Assembly: GCA_014529385.2 (NCBI GenBank)
Contig: CM043966.1
Span: 95,570,087-95,634,086, forward strand
Length of the DNA stretch: 64,000 nucleotides
Direction of reading: 5' to 3'
Source: Adiantum capillus-veneris
Taxonomy: Eukaryota; Streptophyta; Polypodiopsida; Polypodiales; Pteridaceae
Positions 47,761 through 58,494 of this stretch are shown here, one piece after another. Numbering within the stretch: the first letter of the stretch is position 1; the number at the start of each line of letters is the position of its first letter. The notes beneath the pieces were generated by a model. That model did not search any database, was not told the DNA's origin, and saw only the letters and a program-made list of their open reading frames with translations. A program made the translations under genes and the position numbers.

Positions 47761-48943
47761 CAACCTCTTTTCTTGAAGCATATGATCTAATATTGACAGC
47801 ATTCGGACCGATGCATTGAATTTTTGCGTTTTATTGTGATAAATTTTTGACGAAATTTAGAGTATATGCCCTCATAGTAGTGTTACAGAGGAGTATGGGG
47901 ACAAAATCCATATATGAGCCCTAGGGACATGTGTATAGTGTACATAGCATTTAGATTTCTATTTGAATGATTTTTCTTCTGTTGAGTTGTTTTAAGATTT
48001 TCTTTGTTTATTGTTAAGAAAAAATAAAAAAATCCATAATCCACATGAAGAAAAGACTGACGAGAGGCCTGAGCACTACAAAGAGAAGAAAGTACAGGAA
48101 AACGATGAAACTTCACGAAGTATGTCTCAGCAGCCACTACAACAGCCGAAGAACTTGTCACAAAGCAGTGTCAACATGCAACCGACAAGTCATACAAGTC
48201 AGAGTCGAGTAGCTAAGCCACAAAATGAGTGAGGTGCTAGTCCCAAAGCTTCAAGTAATATTCTCTGCGGTCTAAGCGTCTTAGCTATTCTAGGTACTGC
48301 TCAAGCTGGAAGAGTTGAGCATATTTACGTTGTGTCGCTCATGTTGGTATAGGTGAGCAAAAGAGTCGAAGTCTAAGTACTTAAGTCTGGTGAAGTGAAG
48401 GAGAACAGTGAGATACGAGTGGAGAAACTTCTATATCAACAACCCTTCTTGGAAAGGTGGAAGCTACTGAGACATCTTTTGATGTCACATGTGCTACATT
48501 TATTCCTCGAAACACCCATCATCTCCTTCTTTCACATTGTATGCTTTTGTTGACAAATTTCTCATATGCATATAGAGTGTCCCATAATTGGCACTTGCAT
48601 CAGGCACTCTTTCCGTGTTTCACCCAAGCACTCACCTTTCATGAACGTGTACTTCACATTCAACTGCTCAACTCCAATAAGAGCGTATACCAAAGGCATT
48701 TTTTTCCCACCGGGTTTTTTCCCTTTGGTCATCCAGGTTTTAGACCCTAATCTAAAGACACCTATCACCATCCTCTTGTACATATTCGTTCTACATCAAC
48801 AATAAGGAAATGCTACTCAAATCAATTGACAAATGAATTGGAGTACCAATTTCAGAGCATAGCATACTTCTCCTCAATGGCAAGTCAAAGAATGGCCTGC
48901 AATGACAAAGCTTCAGACAACACTAACAACATGATTGCACAGG
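47761..48943. other. Gap with a 73-codon ORF and a possible copia LTR scrap
   Basis: A plus-strand frame (48011-48232) is rich in Glu, Lys and Gln with no recognised domain and may be chance. Around 48700-48725 the CCACCGGGTTTTTTCCC motif resembles that of copia LTRs such as 30222-30250. Otherwise nothing is seen. Confidence 0.35.
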
Positions 48944-49206
48944 AACAAAGAAGTCCCCAATGAAGAAGCGCATACATAAAAGTAATAAGAGGATCTCAAA
49001 AGATGAATGGTTACGATGATAGATGTCTGCTCTAATGGATCATAGTACTTGTTGTGGTTCGACAAAGATACAAGCAGTGCAACAGATGAAGCCAAAACGA
49101 CAGCAAAGTGTTGACCGCTGGGTCAACAAAACAACATAACTCAAGAACAAAGAAGTCCTCAATGACAAAGAGCAGACATAAGGGTAATCAGAGGATCTCA
49201 AAAGAT
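48944..49206. repeat. Direct duplication around an LTR-B-like 39-mer
   Basis: Two similar segments (48944-49004, 49146-49206) starting AACAAAGAAGTCC and ending GAGGATCTCAAAAGA enclose, at 49107-49145, the first 39 bases of the LTR found at 30619 (one mismatch), which begin at the same TGTTGACC terminus. Confidence 0.7.
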
Positions 49207-49560
49207 TGTAACATTTAATGGCCTAATAACTTATGTGTAGCGGAAATTAGCATGAACATAGTGGGCATTTCATTAGAATAGATTCCTAATGAGAATTACA
49301 AGAGTGCTTTGGTGGAGAGAGCAACAAAAAGCATAACACCTAGTTAGATAGCATCGACAATACTTTCAAAAGAGAGAGCAATTAAGCTATTGACAACAGT
49401 TGAGGACCGGATTTTCATGGAGCTGGTCCCCCCTCCAAAAGGCTTTGTATTATGGTTTCTCCCATCAAGAGAGACATTGTACAATACAATTCTTTGTGTT
49501 CCTTCACGACTAGCTAGTGCAATGAAGATGGAAACTTCATGGACTAAGCAAAACACTTAA
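49207..49560. other. AT-rich gap
   Basis: No coding, repeat or regulatory signal is recognised. Confidence 0.4.
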
Positions 49561-50791
49561 CACACACAACTTGAATTATCCCCGTTCTCAGAACCAAGAC
49601 CTCACACACCTTCGAAGATCGTGAGAGCTAGCAGGGTATGAGAGTATATTGAGAGGAAGAAGGAGTATCTTACGAGAAAGATGTACATCTCCTCACATAA
49701 TCACTCATATGTAGCATAGCTTAGCTTAGTAATTAGCTTGGTAGAGGAGATGAGCATGCATTGAAGCTTGGCTCTTGGTTGGATTTGCATCCATATGCCA
49801 AGAGAGTGTTGATGTAGGCTTCTATCTCACCAGCTTGGAGTAGGTGATGAGTTCTCCATTAAAGCTTGGGAAGAGATAGTCTTCCCTTTCTTCACACATG
49901 AGCTTGTGTGAGTGTGTGTGTGATAATGCCTTGCAAAAATCAGCCCCCTCTCTCTCTTGGGCGAGCCCTCTTGCTAAATGCTCTTCCTGAAGCCTCATTG
50001 GCCCTCCCCAAGTCAAGCCAATTACAATTAAGCAGCATAAGTGATAGCCTTCTGACATGTGTCCCCCTTTTCCCTTTTGTGAGAGCTTTAGGTAATTAAA
50101 TAATTAAACTAAACTCTCATTGGACCCCTTTGCCTCCTGGCCAATAGGAATCAGGAAAGCCATGCGGCTCCTGAATGCTCATTGGACCCCTTGGGAGACT
50201 GCCCAATAGTGTTCTAGGAGACTTAATTCTCATTGGTTTCTTTTATTAAATGTTTTTAAATTAATTAAACTAGATTTACTCTAGCTTAATTTTCATTGGT
50301 CCACTTCAAGGGTCATCCAATAGAAATCGGGCACACCTTGTGGGCATCTGGCCTAGGGAGCTGACATGTGTCCCTCATTCCCTTTGTGTAAAGGGAGCCT
50401 GTGTGTGTGTGTGGCTTTCTCTCTCATCCCCTACCTTTAGGGCTCGCCCCCTCCTTTGTAGGCTTTGAAGAAGACTTTTAGGGCACACACAAAGCATCCA
50501 ATTTTCCCTAGGGTTGACCTTTGGACACAACCTTTGAAGTTTGGAACCTTAGCATTTTGGAAGTCTTAATGGGCTGAACCTTAGGGTCTTTTTAGCCCAT
50601 TGTTGCACATGGCTCTTTTGCAGATGGCCCCCCCTTTGGATCCCTATTTTCCCTCCTTTGGATCCCTACTGTGGCCGGTCTGCTAGCTTAACCAATATTC
50701 TAGCTTTTTCTCCCATGGCCTTCCCCACATTAAATGATCAGTTTAATATGAGAAAATCATTTAGGAGAATTAGATATTGATTATTATGACA
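49561..50791 (-). repeat. Putative 3' LTR of the chromovirus, with CCAAT boxes
   Basis: On the minus strand the purine tract AAGAGAGAGGTAA (50792-50804) precedes TGTCATAATAATC, which marks the likely LTR start. The far end is not located. Inside, CATTGG occurs about five times (49996, 50116, 50178, 50227, 50289 regions) and CCAATAG three times, in mirror-image pairs with spacers of 20-30 bases; on the element strand these are CCAAT boxes. This would be U3 promoter/enhancer sequence. Confidence 0.5.
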
Positions 50792-50804
50792 TTACCTCTC
50801 TCTT
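50792..50804 (-). other. Polypurine tract of the chromovirus
   Basis: AAGAGAGAGGTAA on the minus strand lies between the polyprotein end and the LTR-like TGTCATAA. Confidence 0.55.
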
Positions 50805-51147
50805 GAAATCATAGTCGTCCTCGACTATGGTGTAGAGAAGATAAAGCATGTTCATGAGTCCTTTTCTTAACGGGTAGAGGATCCCTATGTTACCCTACGA
50901 CATCATTCCACAATGGATGACTAGTGCATTTGGCGCTTGAGAGCCTGAGGCTGCCGCAAGCATGTCTGCACATTAGTCCTATCAGTCTTCCATAGTAGAG
51001 TGACAAGCTCTACTTGGTGTTTGGGAGACATCGTCTCCGCAAACTTGATCTAAGCATGCATACTACTTCATTTCTGTGCACAAATAAAGAAAAAGAGAGT
51101 CTTATAAGACAAAAATTTTGTTCATTTTTAACATTTTGTACATTTGC
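50805..51147 (-). other. 3' untranslated region of the chromovirus
   Basis: 343 bases between the stop codon of the polyprotein and the purine tract; no coding signal. Confidence 0.5.
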
Positions 51148-53289
51148 TTACTCTTGGGAAGCATTGTAAGCATTGACAAGGTTTAGGTTATCCTTTAATT
51201 GTATGCCTTGCATCCATCTAGAATCTTCAAAAGGATAATTCTTAAACTTAATAAGATATCGTCGGATAGTCTTACCGCCTCTTAGTACCTTGTCTTCATG
51301 TCGGAGAATGGACTCGGGCTGCAGCACCTCTTCTTGGTCCTCGATCTCCGGTGGGTCTTCAATAGTTGGTTCTTGAGGTGGCTCTCCTTTGTAAGGCTTT
51401 AATAGGCTCACATGAAAATCATTGTGTATGAGCCAATGATTGGGCAACTTGAGTTGATAGGCCATCTCATTGATTGGCCTAAGAATCTGAAAGGGACCAT
51501 AGTACCTTTTTGCTAGTTTAGCAGAGTACTTTTGGTGACCCGTAGGATTCTTGCCCGTTGTGTGCCTTAATCGAGCCTTGGGAAACTTTAACAAGACCCA
51601 ATCGTTTTCTTTAAAGGCTTGGGCTCTTCTGTGCTTATCAGCAGCAGCCTTTTGCCTTTGCTGTGCGATAGAGATAGCATCCTTAATCTTTTGGAAAGAT
51701 TCTTGTAGGTCTCGACTATACTCATCTGCAGCGAAGATCTTCCCATGTACCTTAAGTAGCAAGGGACTTTTTGATCTTCCCTCAATTACCTCGAAAGGTG
51801 CTTTTCCTATGGAAGTATGTACAGTGTTATTGTAAGCATACTCCACTAAGGGTAAGTACTTCTCCCATTGGGATCTTTGATCTACTTCCGTTACATAGGC
51901 TTTTAGTAGATCGAGAATCGTTAGGTTAGCTATTTCACTTTGGCCATCAGTTTGTGGATGATAGGCCGAAGAGAAGTTTAGTCTTGTTCCTAAATTCTCA
52001 AAGAGACCCTTCCAGAAATTACTGGTCATTCTAGGATCTCTATCCGACACTATGGACATGGGCAAGCCATGGTACTTGAAAACTTGTGAAATAAAGAGGG
52101 TTGACATTTGATGGGCTTTGATAGTCTTTTTGACAGGTATAAAATGAGCTTGTTTACTAAACCTGTCTACTATCGTCCATATTCCCGTATTCCCATGCAT
52201 AGACTTAGGCAATCCAAAGATAAAATCCATGGATATGCTATCCCATGGTGAATTAGGGATTGGCAAGGGTTGAAGCAATCCAAGATGCTTCCCTCTATCA
52301 AATTTTGTCTTTTGGCATACCACACATTTGGAAACATACTCTTGTATGCTCACTTTCATGGTAGGCCAATAGAAATATGTTTCAATTCCCTTTAAGGTAG
52401 ACTGAATCCCTCTATGCTCCGCATAAGGTGGAGCATGAGATTCATACATTACTTTCTCACGTAGTGAGTTAGTAATGCATAGTCTATTGCCATAAAGAAT
52501 ATAACCATCTTGTAAAGTAAATGGTTCTTCTTTCTTCCCTAATGCAAGGGCTGAAATCACATCTCTAAAATCGGGATCAATAGCATACTCATCTATCATT
52601 GAAGATAGATCATTGTGAGTTGCTATGGAAACCGAATTCACTCTCGGCCGTCTTGAGAGTGCATCAGCGACTTGATTATGCTTGCCAGCAATGTGAGCAA
52701 TATGAAAATGAAATTGCGAAAGAAAATTTTTCCACCTCATTTGTTTGTCGGAGAGCTTGGTCTGTGTCATGAAGTACTTAAGACTTTGGTGATCCGTTCG
52801 CAGAATGAAAGGAGTCCCCAATAAATAGTGCTTCCATGAGTCTAAGGCATGTAGAACTGCAAGGAGTTCCTTTTCGTATATGCCTAGAGCTTGCTCAACA
52901 GGGTCGAGCCTTCGACTCTCATAGCCTATGGCGTGCCCTTCTTGGAGCAAAACAGCTCCAAGGCAATCACCACAAGCATCGCATTGGACCTCAAATGGTT
53001 TTGAGAGATCCGGTAGTGTAAGCACAGGTTGAGAGATAAGCTTTTCTTTAAGCTTTTCCAAAGCATTGTTCTCCTTAGCAGACCATGTATACCTAATGCT
53101 TTTCTTTGTTAGGTCATGTAATGGTCCCGCAATTTGTGAGAACTTTTCTATGAAGCGTCTATAGTATGCACACATACCTATGAAGCTTCTTAGTTCATGC
53201 AGATTCCTTGGTTTAGGCCATCCTTTTATTACCTCTAACTTGGATGGATCCATTTGGATGCCATCTTGAGAGATAATGTGACCTAAATA
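51148..53289 (-). CDS. Chromovirus RT end, RNase H, integrase, chromodomain
   Basis: About 710 codons after the stop at 53290. In order: YLGHIISQDGIQMDPSKLE (RT connection); FEVQCDACGDCLGAVLLQEG and LRTDHQSLKYF (RNase H); HRGIQSTLKG and CVVCQKTK (zinc finger), SMDFIFGLPKS, IVDRFSKQAHFIP, SDRDPRMTSNFW and AYHPQTDGQSE (integrase D, D and E); a GPF-type module YYGPFQILRPINEMAYQL; and at the end PESILRHEDKVLRGGKTIRR followed by KFKNYPFEDSRWMQG, a chromodomain pattern. Chromodomains in this class are thought to guide integration to heterochromatin. Confidence 0.92.
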   Translation of the reverse strand, partial: YLGHIISQDGIQMDPSKLEVIKGWPKPRNLHELRSFIGMCAYYRRFIEKFSQIAGPLHDLTKKSIRYTWSAKENNALEKLKEKLISQPVLTLPDLSKPFEVQCDACGDCLGAVLLQEGHAIGYESRRLDPVEQALGIYEKELLAVLHALDSWKHYLLGTPFILRTDHQSLKYFMTQTKLSDKQMRWKNFLSQFHFHIAHIAGKHNQVADALSRRPRVNSVSIATHNDLSSMIDEYAIDPDFRDVISALALGKKEEPFTLQDGYILYGNRLCITNSLREKVMYESHAPPYAEHRGIQSTLKGIETYFYWPTMKVSIQEYVSKCVVCQKTKFDRGKHLGLLQPLPIPNSPWDSISMDFIFGLPKSMHGNTGIWTIVDRFSKQAHFIPVKKTIKAHQMSTLFISQVFKYHGLPMSIVSDRDPRMTSNFWKGLFENLGTRLNFSSAYHPQTDGQSEIANLTILDLLKAYVTEVDQRSQWEKYLPLVEYAYNNTVHTSIGKAPFEVIEGRSKSPLLLKVHGKIFAADEYSRDLQESFQKIKDAISIAQQRQKAAADKHRRAQAFKENDWVLLKFPKARLRHTTGKNPTGHQKYSAKLAKRYYGPFQILRPINEMAYQLKLPNHWLIHNDFHVSLLKPYKGEPPQEPTIEDPPEIEDQEEVLQPESILRHEDKVLRGGKTIRRYLIKFKNYPFEDSRWMQGIQLKDNLNLVNAYNASQE

Positions 53290-54434
53290 CTAAATCTCTT
53301 GCAAGAAAAATTCACTTTTCTTTCGATTAACATAAAGTTTATTCTCTCTTAAAACTTGAAATATTACCTGGAGGTGTTGCTTGTGTTCCTCCAATGAATT
53401 AGAGTAGATGATAATATCATCAAAGAACACTCCAGTGAAGGTTCGATGAGGCCTGAATAGCTTCTCCATCAAGCGGTTGAATGTGGCTGGTGCATTGGTC
53501 AAGCCAAAAGGCATGACAATGTATTCGTAAAGACCAAATGTAGTACGAAATGTGTCTTTACAATGTCTTGATCAACTATCCTTATTTGATGATAGCCACT
53601 TTTTAGGTCAACCCTACTGAAGTAGGTCGATCCTTGTAGCTTATCAAATAGGTCTTCTACCCGTGGAACGGGAAACCTATTCTTGATAGTGATCCTATTT
53701 AGTGCTCTATAGTCGACACACATACGATATGTGCCGTCTTTCTTTTGCACTAATAGCACAGGTGAGCAAAATGGAGATGAGCTTGGCCTAACCATACCCT
53801 TCTCAACTAACTCATGCACTTGCCGCATAATCTCCTCTTGTTGAGCTTGAGAAACTCTATAAGGAAGTTTATTAGGCGGTGAACTTCCTGGAAGAAGTTC
53901 AATTGCATGGTCATCATTACCTCGTTTAGGAGGTAGCTCACAAGGGATGTCGTCAATAAAAACATCTTGAAATCCCTTGAGAAAATTGGATAACTCTAAT
54001 TCCTTTTGGTTGATTTTATTTTCTTTTGCTAAAGCATTAGGTTCATTTTGAGAGTCTTTAACAAAAATCATGTACACGGAAATAGAGCTCTTTATTGACT
54101 TGTTGAAAGCTGGTGTATGTACAATGGGGATGGTGTTACCCATTTCCTTAGCATCTATATACATGTCTTTTTCCCTGAACTTAAAGGAGATTCTCCTTTC
54201 AGGAAATTTAACATCGGCAGCCAGGCGGTCAAACCATGGTGCCCCTAGGATTACATCCTCATGCTTGAGAGGAGAGATAAAGAAGTCCTCTTTGTCCACA
54301 TAGCCTTGGACAGGAAGCCTCAATTTCCCCATTAAGGGAGTTACTGAAGCTTCTTGCCCCTTGAAGGCACTGTCTGCGGGTAGGACATCTCCCATCTCGT
54401 AGGATTGTATGCCTAGCTTGGTGGCTAACTCCAT
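53290..54434 (-). pseudogene. Chromovirus protease and reverse transcriptase
   Basis: 53499-54434 carries the protease end ([14 protein letters not shown]) and then the RT start ([48 protein letters not shown]-like [34 protein letters not shown]). The reading shifts near 53555 into 53290-53514 with [16 protein letters not shown] and GVFFDDIIIYS, the catalytic YxDD as FFDD. A stop at 53290-53292 separates this from the rest. Upstream of 54434 the same frame reads PGSTHNFIF, with Tyr (TAC) where a protease Asp (GAC) is expected. Confidence 0.85.
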
Positions 54435-54856
54435 AAATATAAAATTGTGAGTAGAACCAGGGTAAAGAGAATAAAAGCATCATGTTCTCTTACCTTTCCC
54501 CAAGCATGGCATAGAGGAGATCCTTTGTGGTGAGTTTGGTGAGTCTCCTCCTCTTGGATTTCAACCAAGGAAGCTCTAGGAGGATCTTGGCGGTTGTTCT
54601 TTTGGGGACAAGCACGGTACGCATGCCCTCGTTTGCCGCACTTGAAACACCGGTTATCCTTACGATAACGCTCAAGCTCTTCAGGAGAGATTTTATTCTT
54701 ACCTTTGTAAACTCCCTTCTCTTTAGCTTTGTTGGAGTTGCCCTTAGGAGACTTTTGGACATTGTCCTTCCCCTTAGGCTCATTGGAACCCTTGTTTTCC
54801 GGGGGCTTATTATTTCTTTTTGCCCCCCGCACAAAATTGTTGCTTTTGCTCTCCAA
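54425..54856 (-). CDS. Chromovirus gag C-terminus, zinc knuckle
   Basis: 144 codons, Lys/Asn-rich, with a CCHC knuckle [14 protein letters not shown]. It is in a different frame from the main gag and from the protease, so it is joined by frameshifts at about 54860 and about 54470. Confidence 0.8.
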   Translation of the reverse strand: MESKSNNFVRGAKRNNKPPENKGSNEPKGKDNVQKSPKGNSNKAKEKGVYKGKNKISPEELERYRKDNRCFKCGKRGHAYRACPQKNNRQDPPRASLVEIQEEETHQTHHKGSPLCHAWGKVREHDAFILFTLVLLTILYLWS

Positions 54857-55991
54857 AATCCAACTTTTTGAAGACAGTGGCTTTGAGTTGTAGGTCCCAA
54901 AACTTGTCTACATATTTGTGGATAGATTCATTGGGAGAGAGCTTTAAGCTTCGCCATTCAGTGAGTACTTTGTCTTTGGCATCGGTGGCCAAAAACTGCT
55001 TCATAATGGAAGCTCTTAAAGCTTTCCATGTTCGTGGAGCTTCACCGTTGGCTCGTAGGCTAGACCACCATTGTCTGGCGTACTTTTGAAAGTGCATAGC
55101 TACATGGCGTAGCTTAGAGGACTCCGTGAAGCCCTCATCTCCAAACGCCGCATCGAATTGTTGGATAAAGGCCAAGACTTTGTCCGTAGCACCAAAGGTA
55201 CCATCATAGGTAAGGAAAGAGATGCTCTTCCCTCCCTCTTTGAATTTCTTCAACTTGGAAGACCTCTTCCATGTGGCATAGGATTTCCTATGACCTCTTC
55301 TTTTTTATGGTTCAAAGGTTGCACCATCACTTTCTTCAGAAGGTGAAGAATTTGAAGAAGGTGGAGAAGAGGGTGACCTCTTTCTCGCCTTTTTCTTGTC
55401 TTGATCTTTGTCGTCTTCACCATAGCTTTCATAAGAGGAAGAGGATGAAGAAGATGGAGAAGAGGGTGTCCTCTTTCTCGCCTTTTTCTTCTCTTGCTTT
55501 TTATCATCCCTCTTTGAATTATGGCGTGGAGAAGAGTGTGATGGTCTTCTCCGCTTTGGTGGTGATGGAGAGCGTTTAGCCCGCCGTCTTCGTGGAGCCA
55601 TCTCCGCCGAGGTGGCGGGAGACTCGCTTCTTTCTCGTTTCTTCGGTGGAGGCTCTTGAGTTCTCCTTTGGGAAGGAGATGCGTCATCAAGAAGTAAATT
55701 CTTGAGCCCTTCATATGGATTCTCTTCTTCTTCCCGAATCGGAGAGAGACCTCTTTTGGTAGTCTCACAAGGAGGCTTCCTAGGTGTTCTCTCGTCATGG
55801 TGATGAGCTTGGAGAATCCCGTGAGCACAGAGCTGCCATTGCACGTCACTTTAGAGAGATGGATTGCCCATGGCTTGTTGAAGCCTAGAAACAAGATAGT
55901 TAACAAGCATTGAAGCATCATTAGTAGCTTGCTCATGAGCAAAATCAAAGTTATCAACATTAATTTCACTCTCTTTACTATTGTCAGCCAT
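54810..55991 (-). pseudogene. Chromovirus gag with Arg-Ser-rich domain
   Basis: One frame runs from ATG 55991 (MADNSKESEINVDNFDFAHE) to about 54810, with stops at 55851-55853 and 55305-55307. Domains in order: a short acidic start; an Arg/Ser/Pro-rich region (55305-55844) with RRRAKRSPSPPKRRRPSHSS and blocks like KKKARKR(T/S)PSSP in two copies; then the gag core at 54810-55253 (SFLTYDGTFG, FIQQFDAAFG, RQWWSSLRA, LRASIMKQFL, KYVDKFWDLQL). The RS-like region resembles splicing-factor domains in composition and is shared in style with the gag at 10645-11979. Confidence 0.8.
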
Positions 55992-56639
55992 TCTAACAAC
56001 TTTTAGGTGTAAACTTTTTAGGTGTACTTTGGCACTTCAAGCCCTAGTTGCTACTCCTCTTTACCCCTTTAGAAAAAGCACTCAAGCTACTGTACCCGCG
56101 GCTCGAATACCATTAATTGCAAAGAATAGAAGTGAGGGTCTTTCGACACCAAAACAGCACCGGCTCCTGTCAAGCTTCTAATAGCTCAATAGTGGTTAAG
56201 CCGTAGGCAAGCCCCATAGGAATCCACTATTAAGACCATAGCTCTCGACGGTGATGCCCCGTTAACTGCATGAAGGCTCGACACAAAGGGATCAACTCCA
56301 ACGCCTCATCCGGGGGGAGTGATCATACAACGGCTTCGAGGCTAAGGGACTGAGCTTGGGGGCTAGACTCGTCATCATGCCGATCATCATCAAAGCGTGG
56401 AACTTGAACATCTCGCTTATGCAAACATCAGGCCGCTATTCCGATGTAATGGACAAGACGAGGAAGGACTGAGGGCTGCATCATAATAACAAGTATGGGA
56501 TCTTTTTACGACTTACATCTTTTCCAAAAGGGGTTTGGTGCGTGTGATTCCATTCTTTATTGAACACAAAGTAATGCTAAGAGCTAGATCCAACAAATGT
56601 TTTAAAGAAACATTTGCGAAAACGCCAAACTGAACATGA
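55992..56639. other. Gap right of the chromovirus
   Basis: Expected to hold the 5' LTR of the chromovirus if it exists, but no direct repeat to 49561-50791 was recognised by eye. A weak primer-like sequence lies at 56108-56119 (minus). No gene is seen. Confidence 0.4.
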
Positions 56640-57275
56640 TCAAAACTAAGAAAAAGAAATGAGGAGAAGATAATGAATTGGGGGTTTGTTGTGTTGCGAG
56701 GAATCAATACTGTCATCACACCTCCAACAGTCTCTAGACCAAGGGACAACGGAGTGACATCAAGCAGCAATAGATCTTGCACCTTCTCATTACCCTCACC
56801 ACTAAGTATAGTAGCTTGGACGGCAACACCATATGCCACTGCTTCATCAAGGTTATGCTCTTACAAAGCTCCTTGCCATTAAAGAAGTCTTGAAGAAGCT
56901 GTTGAACTTTGGGAATTCTGGTTGAGCTTCCCACAAGGACAACATCATGGGTAGAGCTCTTGCCCATTTTGGCATCCCTTAAGCACTTCTCAACAGGCTC
57001 CATACACTTTCTGAACAAATCCATGTTCAACTCCTCAAACCTGGCTCTAGTAATGGTTGAATAGAAATCAATTCCTTCATACAAGAATTTCAATGGTTGT
57101 TTGAGTAGTGGATGACAAGGTCCTCTTGGCCCGTTCACAAGAAGTTCTCAGCCTGCGGAGAGCCCTGGGATTTCCAGTAATGTCTTTCTTATATTTCCGC
57201 TTGAACTCCTGAACAAAGTGATTGACCATGCGGTTGTCAAAGTCTTCACCACCCATTGTACCGGATGCATCGCTT
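56640..57275 (-). pseudogene. HSP70 pseudogene, central part only
   Basis: Three minus-strand frames carry consecutive HSP70 pieces: [20 protein letters not shown] and [20 protein letters not shown] (57077-57275); [60 protein letters not shown] and [10 protein letters not shown] (56734-57138); then [30 protein letters not shown] and [13 protein letters not shown] (56640-56839). A short deletion near 57090 and a single-base loss near 56855 shift the frame. The N-terminal ATPase part and nearly all of the substrate-binding domain are missing. It descends from a cytosolic HSP70/HSC70 gene. No introns can be inferred from what remains. Confidence 0.9.
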
Positions 57276-58494
57276 CCTCCATAGAAGGCTGCATGGGCAT
57301 GCCTCCACACAAAGTAGTGCGCGTTCACATGCGCAGGCGCCAAGCAGAAGAGCATGCAGCAGCAGCAATAAGCTTCCAGCACAAGAATCACCCTCCTCCC
57401 AAGCGAGAGCCATTCTTGCCTTACACGAGAGCTGATGACGTGATTACAAGAGTAAAGAGGATTTTACTTGCGTCGGAGGCAAGGAGTCGTTGAAGAGGTT
57501 GGCAACTAATGAGCTTCTGGCTTGTGCGCAGCCCCTCATTGACTGGGAGCAAAGTGAAAAGCAAGAAATGTGAGAAGGGTGGCTGTTGGTTCGGGAGCTG
57601 TGAGTAAGCACGAGAGCTCCAAATCATGCCTTTGTGTGCATGGCAAGGGCAATAGCCTTTCTCTAAGCAGCGCTCTCTCTCTCTCTCTCTCTACCCAGTG
57701 TCAAGCAAGAACTCCATGGCTGCGCCAAGCAAGAAACCCCCGCCACAAAGTGAATGCTTCAGAAAACTATGCCCGCCGTCTCCACCAATGTGGTGTACAC
57801 GGGAATAAGACCAAATTAAACTTACCTTCGACTAGCGAGGCAACCACTTATATTGATCATCATGAAGCTACAATGGACTTCCATCACCTTGGCACACACA
57901 TGACCCCCGGACATTCACACTACACCTTGGGCGGGCTCACGCCCTACACACCACACTATATATATATATATATAAATTATATATTACAATAATTCATATA
58001 TCTTCCACAAACAAAATGATTTTCAATGTGGTTGCACATGCATTCTATTATCTTGCACATGCACTTCAACTCATTGGGCAATGGATCTTTTTCAGCACCA
58101 TAAACATCTTTCTCAACTTGTTGTCCTGCAAACCTTTGTTAAAATTTCTTTCAAAATGATTTACACAATCCTTCAACGCGGTTGCATAATTGGATTGCAC
58201 ATGCATTCTTTTGTTTTTGAAGGTGGCATTACTATTTGTTATTATGTAGTCCAATAGTTTTGGCACATGACTTATGCATTTGCGGTTGGGAACGGATAGT
58301 ACCTTTTATTTCTCGGCTATTAAATCTATTTTCTTCATTATTGTTTCCAATATAACAATACATCTAAAACAATCGAAATAATTAACACAATCATTCTACT
58401 ATCTTGTAAAGTCATTGGATCTTTTTCTACACCATAAACACAGTGACATGTCCTACAAACATAATGATTTTCCCGTTGGATTGCACAAGTCCTC
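57276..58494. other. Gap with microsatellites
   Basis: Contains CT repeats (57672-57692) and an AT run (57956-57975), and diverged repeats of the ATCTTGCACATGCA type between 58030 and 58210. Short frames here (for example 57570-57992) have no recognised domain. Confidence 0.45.

Larger units (their letters stand above)
50792..55991 (-). mobile_element. Ty3/gypsy chromovirus, disabled
   Basis: The minus strand encodes gag, zinc knuckle, protease, RT, RNase H, integrase and a chromodomain-like tail in the gypsy order. There are at least three nonsense changes (55851-55853, 55305-55307, 53290-53292) and frameshifts near 54860, 54470 and 53555. A 3' purine tract and LTR start are found at 50791. 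The 5' LTR is not defined; a weak primer-like TGGTATTCGAGC lies near 56108-56119 on the minus strand. Confidence 0.88.

Noticed and set aside
47192-47819. Gly/Arg-rich plus-strand frames of 147-168 codons
   Set aside because: They come from the GC-rich 5' region of the LINE and contain poly-G; no coding support.
57570-57992. 140-codon plus-strand frame
   Set aside because: It includes a CT microsatellite and an AT run and has no recognised domain.
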